NCBI RefSeq assembly: GCF_014646815.1
Contig: NZ_BMNZ01000001.1
Location: 434,001 to 498,000 of the forward strand
Source: Terrabacter tumescens
GTDB lineage: Bacteria > Actinomycetota > Actinomycetes > Actinomycetales > Dermatophilaceae
Direction of reading: 5' to 3'
DNA: 64,000 bases
In this document: positions 1 to 8,883 of the stretch, piece after piece
How the letters are laid out: each line of letters opens with the position of its first letter
Numbering within the stretch: position 1 is the stretch's first letter
Notes under the pieces: model-generated
Databases searched by the model: none
Told to the model about the DNA's origin: nothing
What the model saw: the letters and a program-made list of their open reading frames with translations, nothing else
Position numbers and translations under genes: made by a program

Positions 1-135
1 CGTGCGGCACAGGGCGGGAACGTGCAGGAGTACGCGGTGGTGGGCGTACGGGGGGTCGTGCAAGAGCATCTTGTCATTGATCGTGTGCGAGGGCACAGGC
101 AGGTCGGGCCCGGCGCGTGCCGACCTCGTGGGCAC
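1..135 (-). CDS. possible partial CDS running off the left edge
   Basis: A minus-strand reading frame opens with GTG at 135 and stays open for 45 codons to the window edge, so only an N-terminus would be present. The codons are mostly GC-ending, as in real genes here. The peptide contains the stretch VPSHTINDKMLLHDPPYA, which I do not recognise. It would be divergent from the gene at 160. The fragment is too short to assign a function, and it could be a chance open frame in GC-rich DNA. Confidence 0.3.
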   Translation of the reverse strand, partial: MPTRSARAGPDLPVPSHTINDKMLLHDPPYAHHRVLLHVPALCRT

Positions 136-147
136 GGGGTGACCACG

Positions 148-153
148 TACAGT
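148..153 (+). promoter_or_regulatory. -10 hexamer of a predicted leaderless promoter
   Basis: TACAGT lies 6 nt before the ATG at 160, which would put the transcription start on the start codon. The pattern recurs at many genes in this window. Confidence 0.45.
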
Positions 154-159
154 GCCGCC

Positions 160-507
160 ATGGGCTGGTTCTCACGACGCGGCAGCCGCAAGGGCGCCGT
201 CTTCCCCGGCCGCTCCGACGGGCCGAAGATGGAGATCGACCGCAAGGCGGTCGAGCAGCACCTGCGCAGCTTCGTGGAGTCCCGCCTCGGGGTCGAGGCC
301 TACGTCGAGCCCGCCACGAGCGTCACCCCGACGACGATCGTGCTCATCGCCTGGGACGGCGAGTGGACGCGCCGCGCGGTGGGCTCGCCCAAGGACGGGT
401 TCGAGATCAGCCAGAAGCTCGGCGTTCCCGTCTACGACGTCAACAAGACCGGCTACCCCAACCGGATGCGCGAGTGGAGCAAGCGCCGACGGCAGGGGGA
501 CGCCTGA
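160..507 (+). CDS. conserved actinobacterial protein of unknown function
   Basis: The product is 115 residues with a basic N-terminus (GWFSRRGSRKG) and a basic C-terminus (MREWSKRRRQ). The middle, with a short hydrophobic strand (TTIVLIAWDGEW), looks like a small alpha/beta fold. No signal peptide or catalytic motif is visible. I chose the ATG at 160 over an upstream in-frame ATG at 22 because a -10-like TACAGT sits 6 nt before it and the upstream extension looks like non-coding sequence. Related proteins are sometimes labelled oxidoreductase, but nothing in the sequence supports that name. Confidence 0.7.
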   Translation: MGWFSRRGSRKGAVFPGRSDGPKMEIDRKAVEQHLRSFVESRLGVEAYVEPATSVTPTTIVLIAWDGEWTRRAVGSPKDGFEISQKLGVPVYDVNKTGYPNRMREWSKRRRQGDA

Positions 508-683
508 CCGCACGACCCGGCACGCGACCCGGCACACGAACCGCAGGCGACCGTCGCCGGCGGCGGTGCCGCAGACGACAGCCGGCGGCCGAAAGCGAGT
601 GGACCGGGCCCCGGTTCGCTGACAGGGTGAAAGGCGTCCAGTCCGTGCCGGACTCGGCGCCACAGCACACAGGAGGTTCTCGA

Positions 684-872
684 ATGTCGAAGCAGGATGG
701 CGCGTCCAACGGGCCGAGCGAGGAGATGAAGGCCAAGTTCCGGGCCGCGCTCGACAAGAAGCACGCGCACGGTGGCAAGGACGTCTCCGACGACCACGAC
801 CACTCCAAGGTGCACGGCGCCCACGGCCCCGCCAAGGCCCAGCAGATGTTCCGTCGCAAGTCTGGCGGCTGA
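684..872 (+). CDS. DUF5302 family small protein
   Basis: The product is 62 residues, acidic-basic and histidine-rich (KKHAHGGKDVSDDHDHSKVHGAHG), ending in QMFRRKSGG. This matches the small actinobacterial DUF5302 family, whose function is unknown. A strong Shine-Dalgarno AGGAGG at 671-676 lies 7 nt before the ATG. There is no membrane segment or signal peptide. The gene is followed at once by a long bidirectional terminator shared with pepA, so it is probably monocistronic. The histidines could bind metal, but that is only an inference from composition. Confidence 0.8.
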   Translation: MSKQDGASNGPSEEMKAKFRAALDKKHAHGGKDVSDDHDHSKVHGAHGPAKAQQMFRRKSGG

Positions 873-887
873 GCCCAGCCGCAGCGA

Positions 888-930
888 CGCGAAGAGGCCA
901 CGTCCCCGAGCGGGACGTGGCCTCTTCGCG
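888..930. terminator. bidirectional terminator between DUF5302 gene and pepA
   Basis: A perfect 19-bp inverted repeat (888-906 with 912-930) has a 5-nt loop and lies between two convergent genes. There is no strong T-run, as is usual for high-GC actinobacteria. Confidence 0.8.
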
Positions 931-941
931 TGCGGCGGGGC

Positions 942-2411
942 TCAGACGTAGGACTCCGCGATCCCGACGAGGGTCCGCACGCCGAAGCCGGTGCCACCCT
1001 TGGGCCAGTAGCCCGTCGGGGCCTTGTCGTTGAAGGCGGGCCCGGCGATGTCGAGGTGGCTCCACGGGATGCCCTCGCCGACGAACTCGGACAGGAAGAT
1101 CCCGGCCGTCAGCATGCCGCCCTCGACGCCACCCTTGTGGGCCAGGTCGGCGTTGATCGACTCGAGCGCAGGACGCAGCTCCTGAGGCAGCGGCATCGGC
1201 CAGACCGCTTCGCCCACCGAGGCGGCGGCCTCGACCACGCGGGCGCGGAAGGCGTCGTCGTTGCCCATGACGGCCGCCGTGTTCGCGAGCGCGACGACCT
1301 GCGCGCCCGTCAGGGTGGCGATGTCGACGATGGCGTCCGGCTTGCTCTCGGAGGCCAGCGCGATGCAGTCGCCGAGCACCATGCGGCCCTCGGCGTCGGT
1401 GTTGAGCACCTCGACGGTCTTGCCGCCGCGCATCGTCACGACGTCGCTCGGGCGCTGGGCCGTGGAGCTCGGCATGTTCTCGGCCAGGCCGAGGTAGCCG
1501 GTGACGGCGATCGGCAGGCCGAGCTCGGCGATGGCGAGGACGGCGCCCGCGACGGCGGCGGCCCCGGCCATGTCGCACTTCATCGTCAGCATGCCGTTGG
1601 CCGGCTTGATGCAGAGGCCGCCCGAGTCGAAGGTGATGCCCTTGCCGACGAACGCGATCGACGCCTTGGGCCGCGAGGGCGCGTAGCTGAGGACCGCGAT
1701 GCGCGGGTCGTTGGCGGAGCCCTGCCCGACGCCCACCGTGCCGCCGAAGCCGCCGGCACGCAGTGCCTTCATGTCGTAGGACTTGAGCTTGACCTTCGTG
1801 CCCTTGATGCGGTCGGCGAGCGAGTCGACGAACGTCTCCGGGTAGAGCAGGTTGGGCGGCAGGTTGACGAGGTCACGGGTGTAGGCGACCGCCTCACCGA
1901 GCGCTGCCGCCCGCTTGACCGCCTTGCGCGAGCTCGCGTCGGCCGGGCCGACGAGCGCGACGGCGTCGACGGCGTCGGTGCTCGTCGTGCCGGCCTTGGA
2001 CACGGCGTACGCACCGAGCGCCACTCCCTCGGCGACGGCGGACACGATCTCGACCGACGTGCCCGGCACGACGACGGCGACCTTCTTCTTCTTGTTCAGC
2101 GAGCGGATCGCCCCGCCGATGCCCTTGCGCAGGTCCTCGAGGTCCGCGGCGTCGCCCGAGAGGGCTCCGACACCGACGAGCACGACGAGCTTGGCGGTGA
2201 CCTCTGGCACGGCCGCGAGGGTCGTCACCTCGCCGACCTTGCCGGCCAGCTCGAGGTCGGCGACGACGGACTTGAGGTGCGAGACGGTCTTGCGCGGGAG
2301 GCCGTGGCCGGGCGCCAGCGTGGCACCGCCGTCGCCGGGCACGAGCGCCACGACGAGGGCGTCGCCGGGGGTGTCGGCGGCCGAGCGGTTCGAGATGGTC
2401 AGGTTGGCCAC
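942..2411 (-). CDS. pepA: leucyl aminopeptidase (M17)
   Basis: This is a cytosolic two-metal exopeptidase that removes N-terminal residues from peptides. The product is 489 residues, the usual M17 length. The C-terminal catalytic domain has GKGITFDSGG near residue 254, MKCDMAGAAAV, and the signature NTDAEGR near residue 336, which supply the metal ligands and active-site residues. The N-terminal half is the variable macro-like domain. I chose GTG at 2411 (MANLTISNRS) because AAGGAG lies just upstream; an in-frame upstream extension to 2579 has no homologous look. It is the ortholog type of M. tuberculosis PepB, which also sits near gcvT. Confidence 0.95.
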   Translation of the reverse strand: MANLTISNRSAADTPGDALVVALVPGDGGATLAPGHGLPRKTVSHLKSVVADLELAGKVGEVTTLAAVPEVTAKLVVLVGVGALSGDAADLEDLRKGIGGAIRSLNKKKKVAVVVPGTSVEIVSAVAEGVALGAYAVSKAGTTSTDAVDAVALVGPADASSRKAVKRAAALGEAVAYTRDLVNLPPNLLYPETFVDSLADRIKGTKVKLKSYDMKALRAGGFGGTVGVGQGSANDPRIAVLSYAPSRPKASIAFVGKGITFDSGGLCIKPANGMLTMKCDMAGAAAVAGAVLAIAELGLPIAVTGYLGLAENMPSSTAQRPSDVVTMRGGKTVEVLNTDAEGRMVLGDCIALASESKPDAIVDIATLTGAQVVALANTAAVMGNDDAFRARVVEAAASVGEAVWPMPLPQELRPALESINADLAHKGGVEGGMLTAGIFLSEFVGEGIPWSHLDIAGPAFNDKAPTGYWPKGGTGFGVRTLVGIAESYV

Positions 2412-2592
2412 GTGGGACTCCTTGGTCGGGGTGCTCCCGGGCGGACGATGTCCAGCGTCCTCGGGTGCCGCGGGAGCGGATCTGGTGATGCGCGTCGTCG
2501 GTGCAGGGTCGGGTGCTCCAGAGTGCCCCCGTCGCCCCGCGGGTGGGCGGCGTTCGATGATAACGAGCGCAGGCGGCATACCCGGTGGGCGG

Positions 2593-2598
2593 TAGGTT
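2593..2598 (+). promoter_or_regulatory. -10 hexamer of predicted leaderless gcvT promoter
   Basis: TAGGTT is followed by 7 nt and then the gcvT ATG at 2606. There is no Shine-Dalgarno sequence in between. Confidence 0.5.
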
Positions 2599-2605
2599 GG
2601 CGCTC

Positions 2606-3724
2606 ATGACGACAGCGACGTCGGGGACGACCGCCCCGCTCACCTCACCCCTGCACGACCGCCACGTCGCCCTTGGCGCGAAGATGGCCGACTTCGGCGG
2701 CTGGGACATGCCGATCGAGTACCCCGGCGGCGGCGTCGTCGCCGAGCACACCGCGGTGCGTGAGCGCGTCGGCGTCTTCGACGTCAGCCACCTCGGCAAG
2801 GCCTCGGTGACCGGCCCGGGCGCCGCCGACTTCGTCAACGCGTGCCTCACCAACGACGTGCGCCGGATCCAGCCCGGGTCAGCGCAGTACACGATGTGCT
2901 GCGACGAGGCCGGCGGTGTCGTCGACGACCTCATCGTCTACCTCAAGGCCGACGACGACGTCTTCCTCATCCCCAACGCCGCCAACACCGCCGAGGTGGT
3001 GCGCCGCCTGCAGGCCGCCGCTCCCGAGGGCATCACCGTCACCAACCTGCACCGTGACTACGGCGTGCTCGCCGTCCAGGGCACGAAGAGCGACGAGGTG
3101 CTCGAGGCGCTGGGGCTGCCGACCGGTCACGACTACATGTCCTTCGTCGAGGCCGACTGGAACGGCGCGCCCGTCATCGTCTGCCGTACCGGCTACACCG
3201 GCGAGCGCGGCTACGAGCTCGTCCCGCGCTGGGGCGACGCGCCGGCCCTCTGGGACGCCCTCGTCGAGGCGATCGAGCCGTTCGACGGCAAGCCGTGCGG
3301 CCTCGGCGCCCGCGACACCCTCCGCACCGAGATGGGCTACCCGCTCCACGGGCAGGACCTGTCGCTGCAGATCTCGCCGGTCCAGGCGCGCGCCGGCTGG
3401 GCGGTCGGCTGGAAGAAGGAGTCCTTCTGGGGTAAGGCCGCGCTCGAGTCCGAGAAGGCCAGCCCGACCCGCCTCATGCGCGGCCTGCTCGTGACGGGTC
3501 GCGGCATCCCGCGCGCCCACTGCACGGTGTCCTTCCAGGGCGCAGCGGCGGGGGAGGTCACCTCGGGCACCTTCTCGCCCACGCTCAAGCAGGGCATCGC
3601 GCTCGCGCTGCTCAACCCCGAGATCGCCGACGGCGAGACCGTGTCGATCGACGTGCGTGGTCGCGCCCTGGAGGCGACGGTCGTCAAGCCGCCGTTCGTG
3701 CAGGTCCAGGTCCGAGAGAGCTGA
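2606..3724 (+). CDS. gcvT: glycine cleavage system aminomethyltransferase (T protein)
   Basis: This enzyme transfers the methylene unit from aminomethylated H protein to tetrahydrofolate and releases ammonia. The product is 372 residues, normal for GcvT. Visible family segments are [14 protein letters not shown] near the N-terminus, the folate-binding region GERGYEL, and [21 protein letters not shown]. The ATG at 2606 is preferred to a GTG seven codons upstream because the leaderless -10 TAGGTT ends 7 nt before it. It diverges from pepA. The other glycine cleavage genes are not in the window. Confidence 0.95.
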   Translation: MTTATSGTTAPLTSPLHDRHVALGAKMADFGGWDMPIEYPGGGVVAEHTAVRERVGVFDVSHLGKASVTGPGAADFVNACLTNDVRRIQPGSAQYTMCCDEAGGVVDDLIVYLKADDDVFLIPNAANTAEVVRRLQAAAPEGITVTNLHRDYGVLAVQGTKSDEVLEALGLPTGHDYMSFVEADWNGAPVIVCRTGYTGERGYELVPRWGDAPALWDALVEAIEPFDGKPCGLGARDTLRTEMGYPLHGQDLSLQISPVQARAGWAVGWKKESFWGKAALESEKASPTRLMRGLLVTGRGIPRAHCTVSFQGAAAGEVTSGTFSPTLKQGIALALLNPEIADGETVSIDVRGRALEATVVKPPFVQVQVRES

Positions 3725-3747
3725 CTTCGCGCTCTGCCGATGGCGTA

Positions 3748-3780
3748 TGCCGGGTGGCGCACTCTGCGAGCCACCCGGCA
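3748..3780. terminator. hairpin downstream of gcvT
   Basis: Perfect 11-bp arms (3748-3758 and 3770-3780) around an 11-nt loop lie between convergent gcvT and cobS. The left arm overlaps a GTATGCC motif. Confidence 0.6.
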
Positions 3781-3800
3781 CCCAGCCCCCACCCCCCACG

Positions 3801-3853
3801 GTCGAGAGGCCACGAGTGGCCCCTGCGGGCACGTCGAGAGGCCACGAACGGCC
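3801..3853. repeat. two 21-bp direct repeats with internal palindromes
   Basis: GTCGAGAGGCCACGA followed by GTGGCC or ACGGCC occurs at 3801-3821 and 3833-3853, with two mismatches and a 32-bp period. The first copy contains the perfect palindrome GGCCACGAGTGGCC. The element lies in the gcvT-cobS convergent gap. Confidence 0.65.
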
Positions 3854-3885
3854 GTTGCGACGGTCCCGACGTGGTCGCGTGACGG

Positions 3886-4689
3886 TCAGGCGTGGGGGAG
3901 AGCGGTCACGACCGAGGCCGTGACGAGACCGGCCGCGAGGGCGATCTCGAGGGCGGCGCCGATGACGTCCCCCGTGACGCCACCGAGGCGTCGTACGGCA
4001 TGGGCCCGGGTCGCGACCGACGCTGACGTGCCGGCGAGGACGACGAGCACAGCCCCCAGCGCCCCTGTCCACGAGGCGAACCCGCCGAACGGCGCAAGTG
4101 CGCCGCCCACCGCCGCGGACACCGCCCCCACCGCGACCACGAGGACCAGCAGGTCGGCCTTCGACACGGTCCCTGCCACGCCCTGACCCAGGCCCTCGTG
4201 GCGCGCGGCCGGTATGCCCGCGCGCGCGCACACCGCGCACGCGAGCCGGCTGGCCACGAGGGCCACGACGGCCAGGACGGTCCCTGCCGCGGTGCCGAGC
4301 AGGACTGCGAGGCAGGCGGCGTCGAGGAGCAGGACGAGGACGACGGCCGCAGCCCCGGCGGGCCCGGTGTCACCCCGCCGCATCACCTCCAGCGACCGGA
4401 CCGGGTCGTGGCCCGACGTCAGGCCGTCGGCCAGGTCGGCGAGACCGTCGAGGTGCAGGGCTCGGGAGAGCAGCGCCGTGACGACGAGAGCCAGCACGGC
4501 CACCACGCCGGGCGGCGCCCACCCCGCGGTCGCGGCGACGCCGAGCGCGACCCAGGCGAGGGACGCGGGGACCGTCGTCAGGGGAGCGAGGAGCATCGCC
4601 CGACCGAGGACGGTCCGGTCGACCTGCACCGGCTGCGGGACCCGGAGTGCGGTGAACGTGCCGACCGCGAGCCGCCACGCGTCACGCAT
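3886..4689 (-). CDS. cobS: adenosylcobinamide-GDP ribazoletransferase (cobalamin synthase)
   Basis: This integral membrane enzyme joins adenosylcobinamide-GDP to alpha-ribazole, the last assembly step of the cobalamin nucleotide loop. The product is 267 residues, with the signature LHLDGLADLADGL at residues 79-91 followed by DPVRSLEVMRRGDTGPAGA, and several hydrophobic membrane segments. It starts 6 nt after cobU ends and is the last gene of the riboswitch-led B12 operon. An ATA isoleucine codon, very rare here, arises where the GGCATAC motif overlaps the gene near 4212. Confidence 0.95.
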   Translation of the reverse strand: MRDAWRLAVGTFTALRVPQPVQVDRTVLGRAMLLAPLTTVPASLAWVALGVAATAGWAPPGVVAVLALVVTALLSRALHLDGLADLADGLTSGHDPVRSLEVMRRGDTGPAGAAAVVLVLLLDAACLAVLLGTAAGTVLAVVALVASRLACAVCARAGIPAARHEGLGQGVAGTVSKADLLVLVVAVGAVSAAVGGALAPFGGFASWTGALGAVLVVLAGTSASVATRAHAVRRLGGVTGDVIGAALEIALAAGLVTASVVTALPHA

Positions 4690-4695
4690 CAGGCA

Positions 4696-5316
4696 TCACG
4701 CGTCCAGGGTCCGCGGTCTTGGCTCCCACGGCACGACCGGCGCGTCACTGAGGTCGACGACGCGGCCGGCCACGACGAGGTGCACCCGGGCGGCTGCCCG
4801 CGAGACGAGTGCGTTGAGCCGGCCCAGCTCGTCCTGGAAGAGCCGTCCGGAGGGTGTCGTGGCCACGAGCGACCACCCGACCTCGTTGGTCACGACCACG
4901 ACGGGAACCGTTGCGGCGCAGAGGGACTCGACGAGCCGGTCGACCTCCTGCCGGACCGTGGCCGAAGCGGCCTCGAGGTCGTCCCATCCGGCGTCGTCGA
5001 CGACGGCGGTGAGCCACGTGCCGAGGCAGTCGACGAGCAGCGCTCCGGTGGCGTCAGCGACGGCCGTCGCCACGTCCGTCGTCTCGAGGGTGCGCCACGA
5101 CCCGGGCCGGCGCCCGCGGTGGCTCTCGACGCGCCGGCTCCACTCGGGGTCGGCCGGGTCGGCCCGTCGGCCGGTGGCGACGTAGGTGACGTCGGGGTGG
5201 TCCCAGAGCAGGTCCTCCGCGTGGCGGCTCTTCCCGCTGCGGATCGGGCCGGTGACGAGGGTCGTCGTCCGCGCCGCGCGGGCGCCCGTCGCGTCGGGCC
5301 CGTACGGGCTGCTCAT
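4696..5316 (-). CDS. cobU: adenosylcobinamide kinase / adenosylcobinamide-phosphate guanylyltransferase
   Basis: This bifunctional enzyme phosphorylates adenosylcobinamide and transfers GMP to it, preparing the substrate for CobS. The product is 206 residues with the P-loop GPIRSGKS at residues 23-30. The HRGRRPGSWRTLE segment contains the histidine that is guanylylated in this family. The ATG at 5314-5316 overlaps the stop of the upstream S-component gene (ATGA), which implies translational coupling. The N-terminus is about 15 residues longer than minimal homologs. Confidence 0.95.
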   Translation of the reverse strand: MSSPYGPDATGARAARTTTLVTGPIRSGKSRHAEDLLWDHPDVTYVATGRRADPADPEWSRRVESHRGRRPGSWRTLETTDVATAVADATGALLVDCLGTWLTAVVDDAGWDDLEAASATVRQEVDRLVESLCAATVPVVVVTNEVGWSLVATTPSGRLFQDELGRLNALVSRAAARVHLVVAGRVVDLSDAPVVPWEPRPRTLDA

Positions 5317-6167
5317 CGCCGAGGCTCCGCAGGCGTCAGGGACGCGGGAGTGCTCAGGTCGCTCCCCGGTGCGTCGAAGACGACGGGCACCCCGAAGGCC
5401 GCGCGCCGGGCGCCGCGTCGGAAGACGCGCAGGAGCGCGGGCCCGGCGAGCAGGACCAGCACCGCGTTGAGCACGCCTCTCGGCAGGTCCCAGCCGAGCG
5501 AGGTCGCGAGGTAGAAGAGGCCGTAGTGGGCGAGATTCTCCGAGAGGGGGGCGCCCGGGACGAAGCCCATGCCGCTGGGGGCGTTCGTGCCGAGGAACGG
5601 CCAGAACCAGAGGTTCATGAAGAGACCGAACGCGAGGCCGGTCACGAGGGCGTAGGCCGCGAGGACCCAGCGCTCGGCACGTCCGCCCGCTCGGACCGGG
5701 AGCAGCCCGGCGCCGAGGCCGATGCCGCCGGCGCAGATCATCTGGAAGGGCAGCCACGGCCCGACGCCGCCCGTGAGCAGAGCTCCCGTGGTGACGGCGA
5801 GCGCGCCCGAGACGAAGCCGACGCCCGGGCCGAGGACGCGTCCCGCGACGATGACGACGAAGAACATCGGCTCCAGTCCGGCGGTGCCGGCGCTCAGCAG
5901 CCTGAGGCCCCCGCCGGCGGCCGCCGCCACCCCGAGGACCGCGATCGTCTTGGCGTCGAGGCGTCCGGCGGTGACCTCGGCGAGGCAGACCACGGCGAGC
6001 AGCCCGAGCAGCACGGCGAAGAGCCACGGTGCGTCGTTGCCGTGGTCGCGCGCGAAGTCGCCCGTCACGAAGAAGGGCCACGTGAAGGCGACTAGGCCGA
6101 CGAGGCCGACGACCGAGACGGCCACGACGGCCGGCCAGCGCAGCGGGATGACTCTCCGACCGGTCAT
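5313..6167 (-). CDS. ECF transporter substrate-binding (S) component, probably for a cobamide
   Basis: The product is a 284-residue membrane protein with about six hydrophobic helices and glycine-rich turns typical of ECF S components. It follows the EcfT and EcfA genes with an ATGA overlap (start 6165-6167, upstream stop 6164-6166) and is coupled to cobU by another ATGA overlap. Its position in a cobalamin-riboswitch operon with nucleotide-loop assembly genes suggests that it captures cobinamide, cobalamin or a precursor. The substrate is an inference from context; the sequence alone does not show it. Confidence 0.8.
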   Translation of the reverse strand: MTGRRVIPLRWPAVVAVSVVGLVGLVAFTWPFFVTGDFARDHGNDAPWLFAVLLGLLAVVCLAEVTAGRLDAKTIAVLGVAAAAGGGLRLLSAGTAGLEPMFFVVIVAGRVLGPGVGFVSGALAVTTGALLTGGVGPWLPFQMICAGGIGLGAGLLPVRAGGRAERWVLAAYALVTGLAFGLFMNLWFWPFLGTNAPSGMGFVPGAPLSENLAHYGLFYLATSLGWDLPRGVLNAVLVLLAGPALLRVFRRGARRAAFGVPVVFDAPGSDLSTPASLTPAEPRR

Positions 6168-7786
6168 GCGATCCTCGCCAGCGCGCCGGCGACCTCGGCG
6201 ACGGTGAGCCAGGTCTGGGGGAGGAGGACCTTGGTCACCTGCGGTGCGAACGCCGGGGAGGATGCGAGGACCTCGCGGGCCGGGCCGTCGGTGACGACCT
6301 CACCGTCGGCGAGGATGACGACGCGGTCGGCCACCTCGGCGGCCAGCTCGACGTCGTGCGTGGCGAGCAGGACCGTCGTGCCCTGGGCGGCCAGGCCTCC
6401 GAGCACCTCGCCGAGACGCTTCTTGGCGCCGTAGTCGAGGCCTCGAGTGGGCTCGTCGAGCAGGAGCACCTCGGGGGAGCCGGCGAGGATGACCGCGAGC
6501 GCGAGCTCGAGCCGCTGCCCCTCGGACAGGTCGCGCGGGTGGACCTCCGGGTCGATGCCGCCGGAGATGCGCTCGAGCAGGGCGCGGGCCGTGCCGGGTG
6601 CTGCCCCGAAGTCGTCGTCGGCGGCAGCGCACTCCGCCGCGACCGAGTCCGCGTAGAGGAGGAGCTCCGGCTGCTGGGGGACGAGCCCGACGACGCGCAC
6701 CCGCTCGCGCGCCGAGCGGGTGTGGGGGTCGACGGCGCCGGCGCCGACGCGCACGTGCCCGCCGGCGAGCCGGTGCTGGGCCGCGACGGCGCCGAGGAGG
6801 GTCGACTTGCCGGCGCCGTTGCGGCCCATGAGCGTCGTCACGGAGCCGCGGGCGACGGCGAGGTCGATCCCGTCGAGGACGACGCGCCCGCCGCGCGAGA
6901 CGCGGACTCCGGCGAGCGTGACGGCGTCACCCGGGCCGATGACCCGCAGGTCCGCGGCGGGGTGGGGCGTGCTGCCGCCGAGGGCCTCGCGAAGGGACCC
7001 GGCCTTGCGTCGTGCGTCGCGGATCGACAGGGGGGTCGGCGACCAGCCGACGAGACGGGAGAGGCCGACCACCGGCGGGTAGATGAGCGAGCGCAGCATC
7101 GCGTCCGCCGGGTCGAGCAGCTGGGACACGCGGCCCTCGTCGACGAGGACGACGCGGTCGGCGTGGTGGACGACCCGCTCGAGCCGGTGCTCCGCCAGCA
7201 CGACGGTGACTCCGAGGTCGTGCACGATGCGGTGCAGCGACGCCAGAACCTCCTCTGCCGCAACAGGATCCAGCGCCGACGTCGGCTCGTCGAGCACGAG
7301 CACCCGGGGCCCGGCGGCGAACAGGGCGGCGATCGCGACGCGCTGCTGCTGACCGCCCGAGAGGGTGCGCAGGGACCGCGCACGCAGCGGGGTCAGGCCG
7401 AAGAGGTCGAGCGTCTCCTCGACCCGGCGACGGATCGTCGTCGGGTCCAGGCCCATCGTCTCCATTCCGTAGGCGACCTCGTCCTCGACGACGTCCGTGA
7501 CGAACGTCGACGACGGGTTCTGCTCGACGAGCCCCACGACGGTGGCGAGGTCGCGGGGCCGGTGCTCGGCGGTGTCGAGCCCGTCGACGGTGACGCGGCC
7601 GGTCAGCGTGCCGCCGCTGAAGTGCGGGACGAGCCCGTTGATGGTGCGCAGCAGGGTCGACTTGCCGCTGCCCGTGGGACCCACGACGAGGACGAGCTCG
7701 CCCTCGGGGATCTCGAGCGTGACGTCGTGGAGGCTGGGAGCCGGGGCATCGGCGTACTGCACCGACACGTGCTCGAAGGTGATCAC
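6164..7786 (-). CDS. ECF transporter ATPase, two ABC domains fused
   Basis: This cytoplasmic energizer of the ECF importer has 540 residues containing two complete ABC domains in one chain. Domain 1 has Walker A GPTGSGKST, signature LSGGQQQRVAI and Walker B VLVLDEPTSALD. Domain 2 has GRNGAGKST, LSEGQRLELALAVI and VLLLDEPTRGLD. The fusion replaces the separate EcfA and EcfA' subunits. I chose GTG at 7786 because it overlaps the ecfT stop (GTGA); the longer in-frame extension upstream lies wholly over ecfT and is a shadow. Confidence 0.92.
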   Translation of the reverse strand: MITFEHVSVQYADAPAPSLHDVTLEIPEGELVLVVGPTGSGKSTLLRTINGLVPHFSGGTLTGRVTVDGLDTAEHRPRDLATVVGLVEQNPSSTFVTDVVEDEVAYGMETMGLDPTTIRRRVEETLDLFGLTPLRARSLRTLSGGQQQRVAIAALFAAGPRVLVLDEPTSALDPVAAEEVLASLHRIVHDLGVTVVLAEHRLERVVHHADRVVLVDEGRVSQLLDPADAMLRSLIYPPVVGLSRLVGWSPTPLSIRDARRKAGSLREALGGSTPHPAADLRVIGPGDAVTLAGVRVSRGGRVVLDGIDLAVARGSVTTLMGRNGAGKSTLLGAVAAQHRLAGGHVRVGAGAVDPHTRSARERVRVVGLVPQQPELLLYADSVAAECAAADDDFGAAPGTARALLERISGGIDPEVHPRDLSEGQRLELALAVILAGSPEVLLLDEPTRGLDYGAKKRLGEVLGGLAAQGTTVLLATHDVELAAEVADRVVILADGEVVTDGPAREVLASSPAFAPQVTKVLLPQTWLTVAEVAGALARIA

Positions 7787-8868
7787 GGAGCGACCTCCCG
7801 GGGACGGGGTGTGAAGAAGGCCGGCGTCGCGGCGACGAGCACGGCCAGCACCGCGAGCAGGGGCACGGCGGGCAGCTGCGCCTGCTGGCTCGGCACGACG
7901 CCGTCCCAGCCCTGCGCGGAGGCGACGACGAGGACCGCGGCGGGCACGGCTCCGACGAGGACGGTGACGGTCTCGGTCCACGTCCACCGCTCCCGCCGGT
8001 GACCCGAGCGGTGGTCCCGCGAGGCGCCCACGAGCAGGCTCGACCCCGCGAGCACGGCGCCGAGCACGAGCACCGGCAGCCCGAGCACCCCGCCGGCCGA
8101 GGAGTCGAGCAGGCCGTAGAGGCCGGCGAGGACGCCGACGAGACCGGCGAGCGCGAGCCCCGTCGCCGCGCGACGGCTCGTCGTGGTCGACCGGACCGCG
8201 CGACCGTAGCCCCGGGACTCCATCGATGCGGCCAGGCCGAGCGAGCGTTCGAACGCCGTCTCGAGCACGGGCACCGTGAGGCGCGCCATCTCCCGCAGGC
8301 CACGGCCGTCGCGACCGCGCAGGGTGCGGGCGGCGCGCACGTCGCGGGCGTCGGTGAGCAGCTGCGGCGCGAACGTCAGGCCCACGACGACAGCCGTCCC
8401 GACGTCGTAGAGCGTGGCGGGGAGATAACGCAGCAGGCGGCGCGGGCTCGCGAGCGCGTTGGCCGCCCCGAGGCACGCGAGGACTGCGGCAAGGCGCAGG
8501 GCGTCGTAGGCGGCATACAGCAGCGACTCGAGCGTGACGGTGCCGCCGATGCGCACGGCCGCCGCCCAGTCCGGCAGAGGGACCCTGGGCAGGGTGAGCA
8601 CGACCGTGTCGCCGACGATCCCGTTGCCGAGCAGCGCGGTCATGACGACGCGGAAGGCGACGACGACCGCGCCGATGACGAGGAAGGCCGGCAGCGGGTT
8701 GACGGTGGCGGGGTCACGGCGTTCGGAGACGACGAGGACGCAGACGCCGATGACGAGGAGCAGCAGGACCGGGTTGGTCGTGCGCGACGCGGCCGTGGCG
8801 AGGCCCAGACCCCACAGCCACCAGGCTGCGGGGTGCTGGAGGCGGGCCTTGTGCCGGGGCCGCGTCAC
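7783..8868 (-). CDS. ecfT: ECF transporter transmembrane component EcfT
   Basis: This is the membrane scaffold subunit that couples the ATPases to the S component. The product is 361 residues with clusters of hydrophobic helices at both ends and a cytoplasmic region containing AARTLRGRD, which matches the Ala-Arg-Gly coupling motif of EcfT proteins; a second ESRGYG motif follows. It starts with GTG 15 nt after the SCO2322-type gene, with GAGGAG upstream, and ends in a GTGA overlap with the ATPase gene. Confidence 0.9.
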   Translation of the reverse strand: MTRPRHKARLQHPAAWWLWGLGLATAASRTTNPVLLLLVIGVCVLVVSERRDPATVNPLPAFLVIGAVVVAFRVVMTALLGNGIVGDTVVLTLPRVPLPDWAAAVRIGGTVTLESLLYAAYDALRLAAVLACLGAANALASPRRLLRYLPATLYDVGTAVVVGLTFAPQLLTDARDVRAARTLRGRDGRGLREMARLTVPVLETAFERSLGLAASMESRGYGRAVRSTTTSRRAATGLALAGLVGVLAGLYGLLDSSAGGVLGLPVLVLGAVLAGSSLLVGASRDHRSGHRRERWTWTETVTVLVGAVPAAVLVVASAQGWDGVVPSQQAQLPAVPLLAVLAVLVAATPAFFTPRPREVAP

Positions 8869-8883
8869 GCTGGCCGGTGCTCC

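Noticed and set aside
172-1578. Long minus-strand frame across the first genes and pepA
   Set aside because: It overlaps the 160-507 and DUF5302 genes and pepA in another frame and has Arg-rich shadow composition.
930-2609. Long plus-strand open frame opposite pepA
   Set aside because: Its residues are Arg/Gly/Asp-rich with no domain, and it is the mirror of the pepA codon pattern; pepA has full catalytic motifs.
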